Of a DNA stretch of 64,000 bases, positions 36,428-44,776 are shown one piece after another. A program made the position numbers and the translations under genes. Position 1 is the stretch's first letter. Each line of letters starts with the position of its first letter. Source of the DNA: Alistipes sp. (lineage in GTDB: Bacteria; Bacteroidota; Bacteroidia; Bacteroidales; Rikenellaceae); the NCBI RefSeq assembly GCF_020026455.1, contig NZ_JAHHQJ010000006.1:85814-149813 (forward strand), given 5' to 3'. The notes below the pieces were generated by a model. It was not told the DNA's origin and did not search any database. It saw only the letters and a program-made list of their open reading frames with translations.

Positions 36428-37855
36428 ATGGGACTCTTCGGAAGTAAAAAAGAGGGTGGCATCATGGATGTCATCCGTTGCGACCAATCCGACTATCTAA
36501 TCTGGAAATGGACACCTGCGGGTATGCCTTCCCGCAAAATGAACGCCATACGTTACGGCAGCCGTCTCCGCGTGAAAGAGGGCGAGGTGGCCGTATTCGT
36601 CTACGAAAAGGAGGGCGGAATGGATTTCATCGAGGGCTTCCACGACGAAGTACTCAAGACGGCCAACTTCCCGGTGCTCACCACCATTGTGGGTGCGGCA
36701 TTCGGGGGGCAGTCGCCCTTTCAGGCCGAGGTATTTTTCATCAACCGTTCGGGCACTCTGCGCCTGCCGTTCTTCATCGAGAACGTCACCCTCTCGGAAG
36801 CCCGCCACGTGGCCGTGAATCAGCTGACCTCCATCGAGACCAACGAACGCCCCCTATTTGTGCCGGCATCGGTCAAGGGGTCGCTAACCTTCAGTATCGC
36901 CGACTACAAGGCCTTCATCGCCAAGTATCAGATGGCGCAATACGACATGAACGACCTCTCGTTGCAGATTCGCGACGCCCTGCGCCGTCACGCCAAGTCC
37001 TACATCACCAAAGCCACCAAGGAGAACAACATCTCGCTGGTCGAAATCGAGGGTTACCTCGACCAGATCAGCGAATATGTCGAGGAGAAGCTCAAGGAGC
37101 AGCTGAAAGCAGATTTTGCCATCGATGTGCGCCGCATCGACATCTCGGATATCATGCTCGACACCTCGTCGATGGGCTACAAGGAGCTGATGGCACAGAC
37201 GGCCGTAGCCAGCGAGGCCGAAATGCGCAACATCCGCGACAAGCAGCGCATCGCCGCCGAGCACAACGAGGAGATGCTCCGCATCGCCCGTGAGGGACAG
37301 CTGCTCGGACAGCAGGAGGCACACATCCGCGCCCACCAGATAAACATCCAGGGCGAGGTGGCACGCACGGCAGCCGAAAGTCTCGGTTATCTGGGTGGTG
37401 ACGGCAGCAACGCAGGCATGAATCCGGCCGGCATGATGACAGGCGTAATGATGGGCGGCGTCGTGGGCAACAACATGGCCAACATGATGGGCAACATGAT
37501 GCAGGACATCCAGAAGCAGCAGACTTCGATGGGTATGCCCGCAGGACAGGCCCAGCCGAACAACATGGGGCAGCCCGTCGCATCGCCTGCCGCACAAGGG
37601 ATTCCGACCCCTCCGTGCGGCCCTGCCACTCCTCCCCCACCTCCCCCGATGCCGCAAACACTGTACTTTGTGGCGGAGAACGGAGCGCAGACAGGACCCT
37701 TCACCTCGGAGCAGCTCCGCCAGATGATTCTCAACCGTCAGGTCGGCCCTGCCACCTACGTGTGGAAACAGGGCATGGCCGCATGGGCCGCCGCAGCGTC
37801 GCTCCCCGAGTTGAGCAACGAGTTCGGCACGGTTCCGCCCCCGATTAACATGTAG
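36428..37855 (+). CDS. SPFH-domain protein (YdjI/virion-core-like) with C-terminal GYF_2 domain
   Basis: 475 residues. Residues about 20-280 are an SPFH/Band 7 domain of the YdjI or 'virion core protein-like' type (GLFGSKKEGG start, VIRCDQSDYLIWKW, EVAVFVYEKEGGMDF, SEYVEEKLKEQL). A Gly/Met-rich linker (about 310-360) and a Pro-rich stretch lead to a C-terminal GYF_2/DUF4339 domain (LYFVAENGAQTGPFTSEQL and ATYVWKQGMAAW). Such proteins typically oligomerise at membranes; the GYF_2 domain probably binds a proline-rich partner. Confidence 0.92.
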   Translation: MGLFGSKKEGGIMDVIRCDQSDYLIWKWTPAGMPSRKMNAIRYGSRLRVKEGEVAVFVYEKEGGMDFIEGFHDEVLKTANFPVLTTIVGAAFGGQSPFQAEVFFINRSGTLRLPFFIENVTLSEARHVAVNQLTSIETNERPLFVPASVKGSLTFSIADYKAFIAKYQMAQYDMNDLSLQIRDALRRHAKSYITKATKENNISLVEIEGYLDQISEYVEEKLKEQLKADFAIDVRRIDISDIMLDTSSMGYKELMAQTAVASEAEMRNIRDKQRIAAEHNEEMLRIAREGQLLGQQEAHIRAHQINIQGEVARTAAESLGYLGGDGSNAGMNPAGMMTGVMMGGVVGNNMANMMGNMMQDIQKQQTSMGMPAGQAQPNNMGQPVASPAAQGIPTPPCGPATPPPPPPMPQTLYFVAENGAQTGPFTSEQLRQMILNRQVGPATYVWKQGMAAWAAAASLPELSNEFGTVPPPINM

Positions 37856-37972
37856 TCCATCAATGGGGAGGGGCGGAAAACTCCTCCCCCCATGATGAAC
37901 AACACGGACAATCGGCCGATTCCGACCGCGGACGATGACCGCTTTCCCTGTGGAGAAACTCCTCCAAAGGCA

Positions 37973-37983
37973 GGGGGGGGGGG
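37973..37983. repeat. Run of 11 G in the gap before the second GYF_2 gene
   Basis: An uninterrupted G11 tract, 72 bases upstream of the ATG at 38055, with a GGGGAGG/CCTCCCC hairpin (about 37864-37890) before it. Long homopolymers are prone to slippage. The 199-base gap 37856-38054 otherwise contains nothing convincing. Confidence 0.85.
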
Positions 37984-38054
37984 CTGAATCCCGGCAGGAA
38001 CCGGAAACCAAGAGAAAAACAGAGAACAAACGATTTTCAAAACGAGTCAGCCTT

Positions 38055-38450
38055 ATGATGGATGCATCGGACTTTGATTGGGAGCGAGTCATGGAATGGA
38101 CCATGGGTCTCACGATGGCGGGATTGATGCAACAGGTCATGACCTCCAATTTCATGCCTGCACCCGTCGCTTCGCAAGGAAACAACCCCGGCCCGCAACC
38201 AGCTCCACAGGAGCAGGATACACTCCGCATCCCCGACGGTCTGCGCTACATCTACGTCTGGAAGGAGGGGCAGCCGGCGGGACCATTCTCCCTCAAGGAG
38301 TTCATCTACGAAATCCGCGAGCGACGAATCACCCCCGAAACCTACATCTGGAAATCGGGCATGGAGCAGTGGCAACGTGCCGCCGAGGTCAAGGATTTGA
38401 GCATACACCCTGCGAGCTGTCCTCCCCCAAAACCTAAATTTGAATTTTAA
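38055..38450 (+). CDS. Small GYF_2-domain protein
   Basis: 131 residues. A short helical N-terminus (MMDASDFDWERVMEWTMG) and Pro/Gln linker precede a GYF_2/DUF4339 domain (RYIYVWKEGQPAGPF, ETYIWKSGMEQWQRAAEV), which resembles the C-terminal domain of the SPFH protein. The start could be 38055 or 38058; an open frame reaching 37935 passes through the G11 tract and is less likely. It probably binds the same or a related partner as the SPFH protein. Confidence 0.85.
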   Translation: MMDASDFDWERVMEWTMGLTMAGLMQQVMTSNFMPAPVASQGNNPGPQPAPQEQDTLRIPDGLRYIYVWKEGQPAGPFSLKEFIYEIRERRITPETYIWKSGMEQWQRAAEVKDLSIHPASCPPPKPKFEF

Positions 38451-38452
38451 CC

Positions 38453-38791
38453 ATGAAAGCCAATATTTTTACCATCATTCTTTCGATTCTTTCCGGTGCG
38501 CTCATCAGCTACGGATTTCACGCCGCCGGAGCATCGACTCCCCTAATCGCCTGCACAGGTCTGCTCTGCACGCTCAGCCTGGTGCTGGGTATGGGCATCT
38601 CGTGGGCCGAATACCCCCGCACCTCGATGCTGCTCCACACTCTGGGCTGGGTCTTCTTCGTGTTGTTCCTCGGACTCAACATCCTGCTCGGAGTGCTCGG
38701 CGCCGGAGAGAGCCTGCTCATCATCCTCAACGGAATATTGGTGATTGTGCTGCTCGGAGCAAGCTATTTCGTGACGAACGCCAAACAATAA
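38453..38791 (+). CDS. Small integral membrane protein
   Basis: 112 residues, nearly all hydrophobic, with four predicted membrane helices (residues about 3-22, 28-50, 58-80, 83-106). No recognised family. It begins two bases after the preceding gene and ends four bases before the next, so it is an integral member of the operon. Likely an inner-membrane partner of the SPFH and zinc-ribbon proteins. Confidence 0.85.
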   Translation: MKANIFTIILSILSGALISYGFHAAGASTPLIACTGLLCTLSLVLGMGISWAEYPRTSMLLHTLGWVFFVLFLGLNILLGVLGAGESLLIILNGILVIVLLGASYFVTNAKQ

Positions 38792-38795
38792 AGAC

Positions 38796-40196
38796 ATGAA
38801 AAAATCGATTGTACTGTGCTGCGCCCTCCTCGCGGCGATGCAGACGCTCCCCGCACAGGAAAAGATTCTCGAACGCAGCTCGAAAAAATCTCCTGCATGG
38901 ACAGGCATAGCCCAGCCCGAGCAAATCATCGTCTCGGCACAGGACAAGACCCTCGATGCCGCCCGTGAGCAATGTTTTACGGACATTCGACAGGCTATTG
39001 TCAATGCCGTGAGCGTCAACATCTGCTCCTCGGAGCAATTGTCGGACAAGAACGAGGAGTACAACGGAACAAGCAACTTCTTCCGCGAATATGAATCGGA
39101 GGTGAAAACCGTGGCCGCCAAGCTGCCCTTCATCACGGACATCTCCCTCTCGGATGCCGAAATCTACTGGGAGCACCGCATGAACAAACGCTCCAAGGAG
39201 ATGTTCTATGTCTGTCATGTGAAGTACCCCTTCCCGACAGCACGCCGGAATCAGTTGATCGACGAGTTCCTGCGCCAGGACAAGGAGCAGTATGACAAGT
39301 ATCTGGAATTGAAGGCCAACTTCGACCGCTTCGCTTACATCGAGGAGATCGACCGCGCACTGTCGGACCTCAATCCCCTTGTCAACTACTTCTTCGACTC
39401 GCGCCGCCACGACGAGGCCGTGGCTCTCCGTCGCAATTATCTCGGACTCTATTCGGCGATAGAGGTGGTTCCCTACGAAAATTCGTTGGGCGAGCATCTC
39501 TTCTACTTCGCGATCAACGGACGCAGGGTGCTCACCTCGAAACAGCCCGTCATACAGTCGGAATTTGCCACGGATATCGTTATAAAGCCCGTTGCGGAGA
39601 AGATGTACAGCGTGACCTACAACTACGAGCAGTGTCTGGACGGTGACGAAAACTCCATACGATTGATTTACCGCTTCGGTCCCCAGGCTGTCAGGCACGC
39701 ATTCTCGTTCGATGTACGCGAAAACAAGATAGCGGTCATTCCGTTCGGCGAAATCGTTATCCGCACCCGGATGGACGAAGATGCCGCCGCCGGGCAGGCT
39801 TTCGAAAATGAAAAGGCCGCAGCCGAAAAGCCCGACACCGCCGCAACGCATGATGCCGTGGACACGGTTGCTCCCGAAGAAGCCGAAGCCCCTGCCGCCG
39901 AAAAACAGTTGAAGAAAATCGGAGGGTGGATCGACCTCCGCGTCAAATACGACACTCCGTTTGAGGTCCGCGCCCTGAGCCTTGAGGCGGCAGGCATCGA
40001 CGCCCGAATCGAGAAGGGTCTCGACGCATCGTTCAAGGGCAAGGGCACACACCGTCTTTACTTCACTGCCGAGGGCGACTTCACCATCGGCAAGAGACGC
40101 TCGCCGCTGATGCGCGGCCTACTCACGGTCTACAACCCCAACACGCAAAAAAGCGAGGAGGTACGCTTCGCGCTACCCTACCGTATCCTGGAATAG
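38796..40196 (+). CDS. Secreted LPP20-like protein
   Basis: 466 residues; signal peptide MKKSIVLCCALLAAMQTLPAQ. Residues about 30-130 carry a pattern resembling LPP20/CsgG-associated lipoproteins (SPAWTGIA, SAQDKTLDAAREQCFTDIRQAIVNAVSV). A middle helical part is followed by an acidic, Pro/Ala-rich linker (residues about 325-370, EKPDTAATHDAVDTV) and a C-terminal beta-rich domain. Similar in arrangement to the next gene's product, with a longer C-terminus. The exact family is uncertain. Confidence 0.85.
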   Translation: MKKSIVLCCALLAAMQTLPAQEKILERSSKKSPAWTGIAQPEQIIVSAQDKTLDAAREQCFTDIRQAIVNAVSVNICSSEQLSDKNEEYNGTSNFFREYESEVKTVAAKLPFITDISLSDAEIYWEHRMNKRSKEMFYVCHVKYPFPTARRNQLIDEFLRQDKEQYDKYLELKANFDRFAYIEEIDRALSDLNPLVNYFFDSRRHDEAVALRRNYLGLYSAIEVVPYENSLGEHLFYFAINGRRVLTSKQPVIQSEFATDIVIKPVAEKMYSVTYNYEQCLDGDENSIRLIYRFGPQAVRHAFSFDVRENKIAVIPFGEIVIRTRMDEDAAAGQAFENEKAAAEKPDTAATHDAVDTVAPEEAEAPAAEKQLKKIGGWIDLRVKYDTPFEVRALSLEAAGIDARIEKGLDASFKGKGTHRLYFTAEGDFTIGKRRSPLMRGLLTVYNPNTQKSEEVRFALPYRILE

Positions 40197-40225
40197 CAAC
40201 CCATCTAAAAAACATCCGTAAAACT

Positions 40226-40804
40226 ATGAAAAGAATCCTTTTGATGGCAGCAAGTCTGCTGTGTGTATTTTCTCTCTCAAGCTGCTCGTCGAGCAAGAAG
40301 GTCATGAAGGCCCCTCTCTCCGAGGGGGAGACAGAGATCGCCCTTCCGCTCAGCGAGCCACAATACAACACCGACGCCAAATTCTGGCGCGCCACGCAAG
40401 TGGGCACCAGCCGCGACATATCGCTGGCCAAGAAAATCGCCATGCAAAACACGCGTCAGGAGCTTGCCGCTCTGGTGCAGAACGAGGTGAAATCGGTCAT
40501 TGAGAACTACGGTCAGAATGCAGCCGTGCACGAACAGAACGACAACGAAGCCCTCTACAAGGAGCTGACCCGCACGGTCATCGACCAGCAGTTGAACGGC
40601 GTGGAGATTGCCGGAATCAAGGTATTCCGTCTGGCCAACGGCGACTATCGCTGCCACACCTGTCTCCAGATGTCGAAGGAGAAGCTCGAAGAGAAGATTT
40701 CCGAAGTCCTCGCGCAAGACAAGCGTCTGCTTCTGGAATTTGACAAGGAGCAATTCAAGAAGGTCTTTGACGAGGAGATGAGCAAATGTGCCAATAAGAA
40801 ATAA
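40226..40804 (+). CDS. LPP20-family-like lipoprotein
   Basis: 192 residues. Lipobox at the N-terminus with Cys near residue 20 (FSLSSCSSS). The core YNTDAKFWRATQVGTSRDISLAKKIAMQNTRQELA has the LPP20 layout in which small, oxidation-like 'A-rich' helices follow a glycine turn. A helical tail (KLEEKISEVLAQDKRLL) ends the chain. Likely anchored in the outer membrane. Shares its motif with the preceding gene, suggesting paralogy or a joint complex. Confidence 0.87.
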   Translation: MKRILLMAASLLCVFSLSSCSSSKKVMKAPLSEGETEIALPLSEPQYNTDAKFWRATQVGTSRDISLAKKIAMQNTRQELAALVQNEVKSVIENYGQNAAVHEQNDNEALYKELTRTVIDQQLNGVEIAGIKVFRLANGDYRCHTCLQMSKEKLEEKISEVLAQDKRLLLEFDKEQFKKVFDEEMSKCANKK

Positions 40805-40887
40805 ATTTTCGACACCAACACGGAGTGGCATCGCCTCCCCCAGAAAAACATGGGGCGCGTGCCGCTCCTCTTTATTTTCGGAAGACC

Positions 40888-42360
40888 ATGAAAAACCACA
40901 TCATTCTGCTGCTCCTGCTACTGGTGGCTGCCCCCTCTCCGGCGCAGGACTACGGCCAGTGGCGCAAGAAATATGACCAATTCAAGGAGCAGCGCCAAAA
41001 GGAGTATCAGGACTTCAAAGCCAAGGCCAATGCCGACTTTGCCGCCTATCTCAAACAGCAGTGGAAGCATTACGACCGCAAGAGTGCCGATGCAGCTCCC
41101 CTGCCGGTAATTCCGCCCGAGCCGCAGACCCTGCCCCCGCAGCAACCCTCACCCCGACCGCTGCCCGAGCCGACCACCACACCCGATGAGATCCGCGAGA
41201 TTGCCGACCAAAGCACCCCGCCCGCCACTCGTCCCGTGACACCGGTCTACAAGGGGCGCACCCTCGCGCTCGAATTCTTTGGCGATTCCCTCACCATCCC
41301 CTGGTCGGAGGAGATGACACCCCGTCTGACATCGAGCGACGAGAAGGGATTCAGTGCCGTCTGGGGCGTATGGAGCAGCCACAGCGACGATTGTGTACGC
41401 TACCTCTCCGCCTATGCCGATGCCCACCACCTCAACGGATGGGGTTACTATCAACTGATCAAGAAGTTAAGCGAACAGGCCTACACCGACCGTCAGAACA
41501 ACGAGCGCATCGCCCTGCAGGCCTTCCTGCTCTCGCAGCTCAAATTCAAGGCCCAGGTGGCTGCCAATGAGGAGCGTTTGGTGTTGCTGCTGCCCTTCAA
41601 GGAGCAGGTCTATGCCGTGCCCTATCTGGTGCTGGACAACAGCAAGTTCTACATTTACAGCTACGGCCACAACCTCGGCTCATCCTACCGCACCTACGAC
41701 AACAATTTCTCCTACGCCGACCGTCAGCTGAGTCTGGCCATGGACGGAGGGATGGATGTCGGGCTCCGTCAGCGCATGGAGGTGAAGCGTTGGAGTGCCA
41801 TTTTGGGGGAGCCGTTCGTGGCAGAGCTGCCGATAGGCAACATCGCTCTCCAGCTGAACTATCCCGTTATCGACGGCAAGGTCTACTATCGTCAGACCGT
41901 ATCACCGCAACTCGCGACACAGGTACTCTCGACCCTCAGACGCAAAATCAGCGGCATGAACGAGACCCAACAGGTGGGCTATCTGCTCAACCTGGTTCAG
42001 AACGGATTCAAATACGCCACCGACGACGAGATGTTCGGCCGTCAGAAGCAACTCTTCATCGAAGAGTCGTTCTTCTACGAACAGAACAACTGCAAGGACC
42101 GTGTGGGCGTCTTTTCGTGGTTGGTGCGTGAGCTCACGGGGCTCGATGTCGTGTCGGTCAGTTTTGCCGCCACCTCAAGGAGCAAGGGCGTGGCACACAT
42201 CACGTGTGCCGTGAATTTCAGGGGAGATGTCCCGGGCGATGCCTTCAACTTTCGGGGCAAACGCTACGTGATGTGCGACCCGACCTACATCAATGCCGGA
42301 ATCGGCAAGACGATGCCCTGCTACGCCGGCGATGCGGGTGAAATCAGAGCGTTGGATTAA
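40888..42360 (+). CDS. Secreted transglutaminase-like protein, last gene of envelope cluster
   Basis: 490 residues; signal peptide MKNHIILLLLLLVAAPSPAQ. A Lys/Gln-rich helix, then a proline-rich linker (residues about 75-115) that could be the ligand of a GYF_2 domain, although compartment would have to match. Residues about 120-490 end in a transglutaminase-like fold with a full Cys-His-Asp triad: C402 (NNCKDR), H437 (VAHITC) and D464 (MCDPTY). It could act as a protease, transglutaminase or peptidoglycan/protein cross-linker. I chose ATG 40888 because the signal peptide starts there. Confidence 0.88.
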   Translation: MKNHIILLLLLLVAAPSPAQDYGQWRKKYDQFKEQRQKEYQDFKAKANADFAAYLKQQWKHYDRKSADAAPLPVIPPEPQTLPPQQPSPRPLPEPTTTPDEIREIADQSTPPATRPVTPVYKGRTLALEFFGDSLTIPWSEEMTPRLTSSDEKGFSAVWGVWSSHSDDCVRYLSAYADAHHLNGWGYYQLIKKLSEQAYTDRQNNERIALQAFLLSQLKFKAQVAANEERLVLLLPFKEQVYAVPYLVLDNSKFYIYSYGHNLGSSYRTYDNNFSYADRQLSLAMDGGMDVGLRQRMEVKRWSAILGEPFVAELPIGNIALQLNYPVIDGKVYYRQTVSPQLATQVLSTLRRKISGMNETQQVGYLLNLVQNGFKYATDDEMFGRQKQLFIEESFFYEQNNCKDRVGVFSWLVRELTGLDVVSVSFAATSRSKGVAHITCAVNFRGDVPGDAFNFRGKRYVMCDPTYINAGIGKTMPCYAGDAGEIRALD

Positions 42361-42368
42361 TTGCACGG

Positions 42369-42399
42369 CCCTCAAAAAGGGGCTTTCCCTTTTTGAGGG
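42369..42399. terminator. Terminator between the envelope cluster and nitroreductase gene
   Basis: A 13-bp perfect stem CCCTCAAAAAGGG with a five-base loop, nine bases after the cluster's last stop codon. Both convergent genes may use it. Confidence 0.75.
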
Positions 42400-42423
42400 A
42401 GGGAGGAGGAGGGAGAGGGAGGG

Positions 42424-43065
42424 TTACCCGATAATCAGATCCTCGACACGGACTTTGGGGACATGGTGGATGCCGTCCTTGCGGAAATAACGGTGGTCGT
42501 CGTTTTCGGAAATCTCCACCAATTCGATTTTCTCAATGCCCTTGCCGAAGGCCAAGATCAGCAACGGATCGAGCTCCAGATGGAATTTCTGCCGGATCCG
42601 CTCTTTGTCAAACGCTCCGATACAGATGCCGTTCAGCCCGATTTCGGCCGCCTGAAGCAGCATGCTCTGGGCCGAGATCCCCAAATCGATGGAGACATAA
42701 CGATCTTCCGGGACCGTTGAGCAGACGATGATGAACGCATTCGGTTCGGTTCCCGGGAGCGGCAAATGGAGCTCGGGCAAAGCACCTCCGAGGCGGATTT
42801 CAGCCAAGACCGCGGGTGCTTCGTCCGCCAGGACGGGCCGGAAGCGCAGGACCTGCTGATTCCGCGCCGAGGGAATGCGGGTGTTAACTCCGATAATGCG
42901 GCGAAGCTGGTCGTCGCGCACAATGAAGCGGGGATCGTAACCGCGATGGCTGCGGTTTTTCAGCAACAGGCGGCTCAATGTCACCAGCGGCCTGCGACTG
43001 GCCTGTCCGGATGCCGAACGGGCCAGATACTCTTCCATTTTTCGGCCTAAATAATCGTCTGCCAT
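42424..43065 (-). CDS. Nitroreductase-family FMN oxidoreductase
   Basis: 213 residues. RSHRGYDPRFIVRDDQLRRII followed by TRIPSARNQQVLRF is the standard FMN-binding opening of the nitroreductase family, and SIDLGISAQSMLLQAAEIGLNGICIGAF near residue 135 is the second FMN-site helix. Uses NAD(P)H to reduce an unknown substrate. The start at 43065 is the first codon of a coherent N-terminal helix. It has no operon partner. Confidence 0.9.
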   Translation of the reverse strand: MADDYLGRKMEEYLARSASGQASRRPLVTLSRLLLKNRSHRGYDPRFIVRDDQLRRIIGVNTRIPSARNQQVLRFRPVLADEAPAVLAEIRLGGALPELHLPLPGTEPNAFIIVCSTVPEDRYVSIDLGISAQSMLLQAAEIGLNGICIGAFDKERIRQKFHLELDPLLILAFGKGIEKIELVEISENDDHRYFRKDGIHHVPKVRVEDLIIG

Positions 43066-43279
43066 TTTTCATCAGGATCTATAAACAGGGACAAAGATAC
43101 GCAATCCGCCGGCATTCCCCCAATCCTGAAAGAGATTTTCAACCGGCAAGACGGTCCGGCGCCCCGACCGGAAGCCCAACTGGAAGCCCAACCAAAAGCA
43201 GGACCGGAAGCCCGGGCACCTTTCGAATCGGCCCGAACCGAAAGGCCGGCCGCGGCCGGTAAAAAGAAATAATTTGCAT

Positions 43280-43287
43280 TATCTTTG
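43280..43287 (+). promoter_or_regulatory. Promoter -7 box of dinB
   Basis: TATCTTTG 21 bases upstream of the ATG at 43309. It overlaps the in-frame TTG at 43285, so that codon cannot be the start. Confidence 0.75.
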
Positions 43288-43308
43288 CACCCGTCCGACG
43301 AACGCCCG

Positions 43309-44379
43309 ATGTCCCAACGCAAGATTATCCATATCGACATGGATGCCTTTTACGCATCCGTAGAGCAGCGCGACCACCCCAAATACCGGGGCCGTCCGAT
43401 CGCCGTCGGATACGACGGACCGCGCGGAGTCGTCGCCACGGCAAGCTACGAAGCCCGCCCCTATGGGGTTCATTCGGCGCTCTCGTCCGTGCTGGCGAAG
43501 CGGCTGTGTCCGGGGCTGATCTTCGTCCCGGCGCGGTTCGAGGTCTACAAGTCCGTCTCCCGACAGATCCGCGCCATCTTCGGCGAATACACTGAACTCG
43601 TGGAGCCCCTCTCGCTCGACGAAGCGTTTCTCGACGTGAGCCACGTCCGTTCGGCAACGCTGATCGCCCGCGAAATCAAGGCCCGCATCCTCGCCGAAAC
43701 CGGACTGACGGCCTCGGCCGGAATCTCGGTCAACAAGATGCTGGCAAAGATCGCCTCCGACTATCGGAAGCCCGACGGGCTGTTCACGATCCCGCCGGAG
43801 CGGATCGAGGAGTTCGTGGCCGGGCTGCCCATCGAACGCTTTTTCGGCATCGGCGAAGTAACGGCCGAAAAGATGCACCGCCTTGGCATCCGCACGGGAG
43901 CCGACCTGCGGCTCTGGAACGAAACGGCGCTCGTGCAGCAGTTCGGGAAGGCCGGGCACAGCTATTACGGCTATGCCCGGGGCATCGACGAGCGGGAGGT
44001 CACGCCGAACCGGATCCGCAAGTCGCTCGGCGCGGAGACGACCTTTGCCGAAGACACGGACGACCGGGAACAGCTGCGGCTCGAGCTGTCGGCCGTGCGC
44101 GAAGAGGTCTGGAACCGGGTGATGCATCATGAATTTCGGGGCAAGACCGTGGTCCTGAAGCTCAAGTTCGAGAACTTCCGGCAGATAACCCGCTCGAAAA
44201 CCCTATTCACGTCCGTCGATTCGGCCGAGACCCTCCGCCGCGTGTCGGAAGAGTTGCTGGCCGCAACGGATTTCCACGGGCACAGGATTCGGCTGATCGG
44301 ACTCACAGTCGGCAACTCGCCGGAGGCCTGCCCGGAGTGCGTGCAGTTGCGGTTCGATTTCGAAAACCCGGAGCCGTAA
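43309..44379 (+). CDS. dinB: DNA polymerase IV (Y-family)
   Basis: Error-prone translesion polymerase, 356 residues. Catalytic motifs are visible: HIDMDAFYASVEQ at residues 8-20 (metal-binding Asp) and SLDEAFLDVS near residue 105 (Asp-Glu). The steric gate region, a helix-hairpin-helix part (IERFFGIGEVTAEKMHRLGI) and little-finger domain follow in usual order. Length is normal for Pol IV (about 350). The start at 43309 gives MSQRKIIHIDMDAFY. No LexA box is apparent upstream. Confidence 0.96.
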   Translation: MSQRKIIHIDMDAFYASVEQRDHPKYRGRPIAVGYDGPRGVVATASYEARPYGVHSALSSVLAKRLCPGLIFVPARFEVYKSVSRQIRAIFGEYTELVEPLSLDEAFLDVSHVRSATLIAREIKARILAETGLTASAGISVNKMLAKIASDYRKPDGLFTIPPERIEEFVAGLPIERFFGIGEVTAEKMHRLGIRTGADLRLWNETALVQQFGKAGHSYYGYARGIDEREVTPNRIRKSLGAETTFAEDTDDREQLRLELSAVREEVWNRVMHHEFRGKTVVLKLKFENFRQITRSKTLFTSVDSAETLRRVSEELLAATDFHGHRIRLIGLTVGNSPEACPECVQLRFDFENPEP

Positions 44380-44441
44380 GACCTCCAGCCATCACCGGAA
44401 ACGGTATGGCTTTTGCAAGGCTTCCCGCCAAAAAGGAAGCC

Positions 44442-44660
44442 ATGAAACAGACCGACAAAACAGGGGCGGGAAAGACCGCCGTCCGGCATTCGGAACCGAT
44501 GCCGAAAACCACCGTAACGCAAGTCACCCCCGACGACATCCTCAACGACGGAGGCCCGATCCCGCAAGTAGCCGAGGACGGAACGCTCTCCAAACGGCAG
44601 CTGGAGCAGGATGTGGTGATGACCAACCCGTCGGTCGACAGCATGGGGAGCCGGGGGTAG
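44442..44660 (+). CDS. Possible small acidic protein
   Basis: 72 residues, polar throughout, no signal peptide (MKQTDKTGAGKTAVRHSEPMPK, then VTPDDILNDGGPIPQVAEDG and LSKRQLEQDVVMTNPSVDSMG). Amino-acid use looks like a real coding frame rather than a shadow, but there is no recognised family. An alternative in-frame start is 44406. It may be read through from dinB. Confidence 0.45.
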   Translation: MKQTDKTGAGKTAVRHSEPMPKTTVTQVTPDDILNDGGPIPQVAEDGTLSKRQLEQDVVMTNPSVDSMGSRG

Positions 44661-44776
44661 TCCGACAACGCCCCGCAGCATCCGCCCAAGGCTCCCGATG
44701 CGGCCGACACAAAGATGCCCGGGCACTCGCAGGAGCGTCCGGGCGCATGGTACAAATGGTACAATAGGCAAGGGAG

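Noticed and set aside
37935..38054. N-terminal extension of the small GYF_2 protein through the G11 run
   Set aside because: Composition is unlike the rest and the natural MMDAS start lies after it; kept only as a slippage idea.
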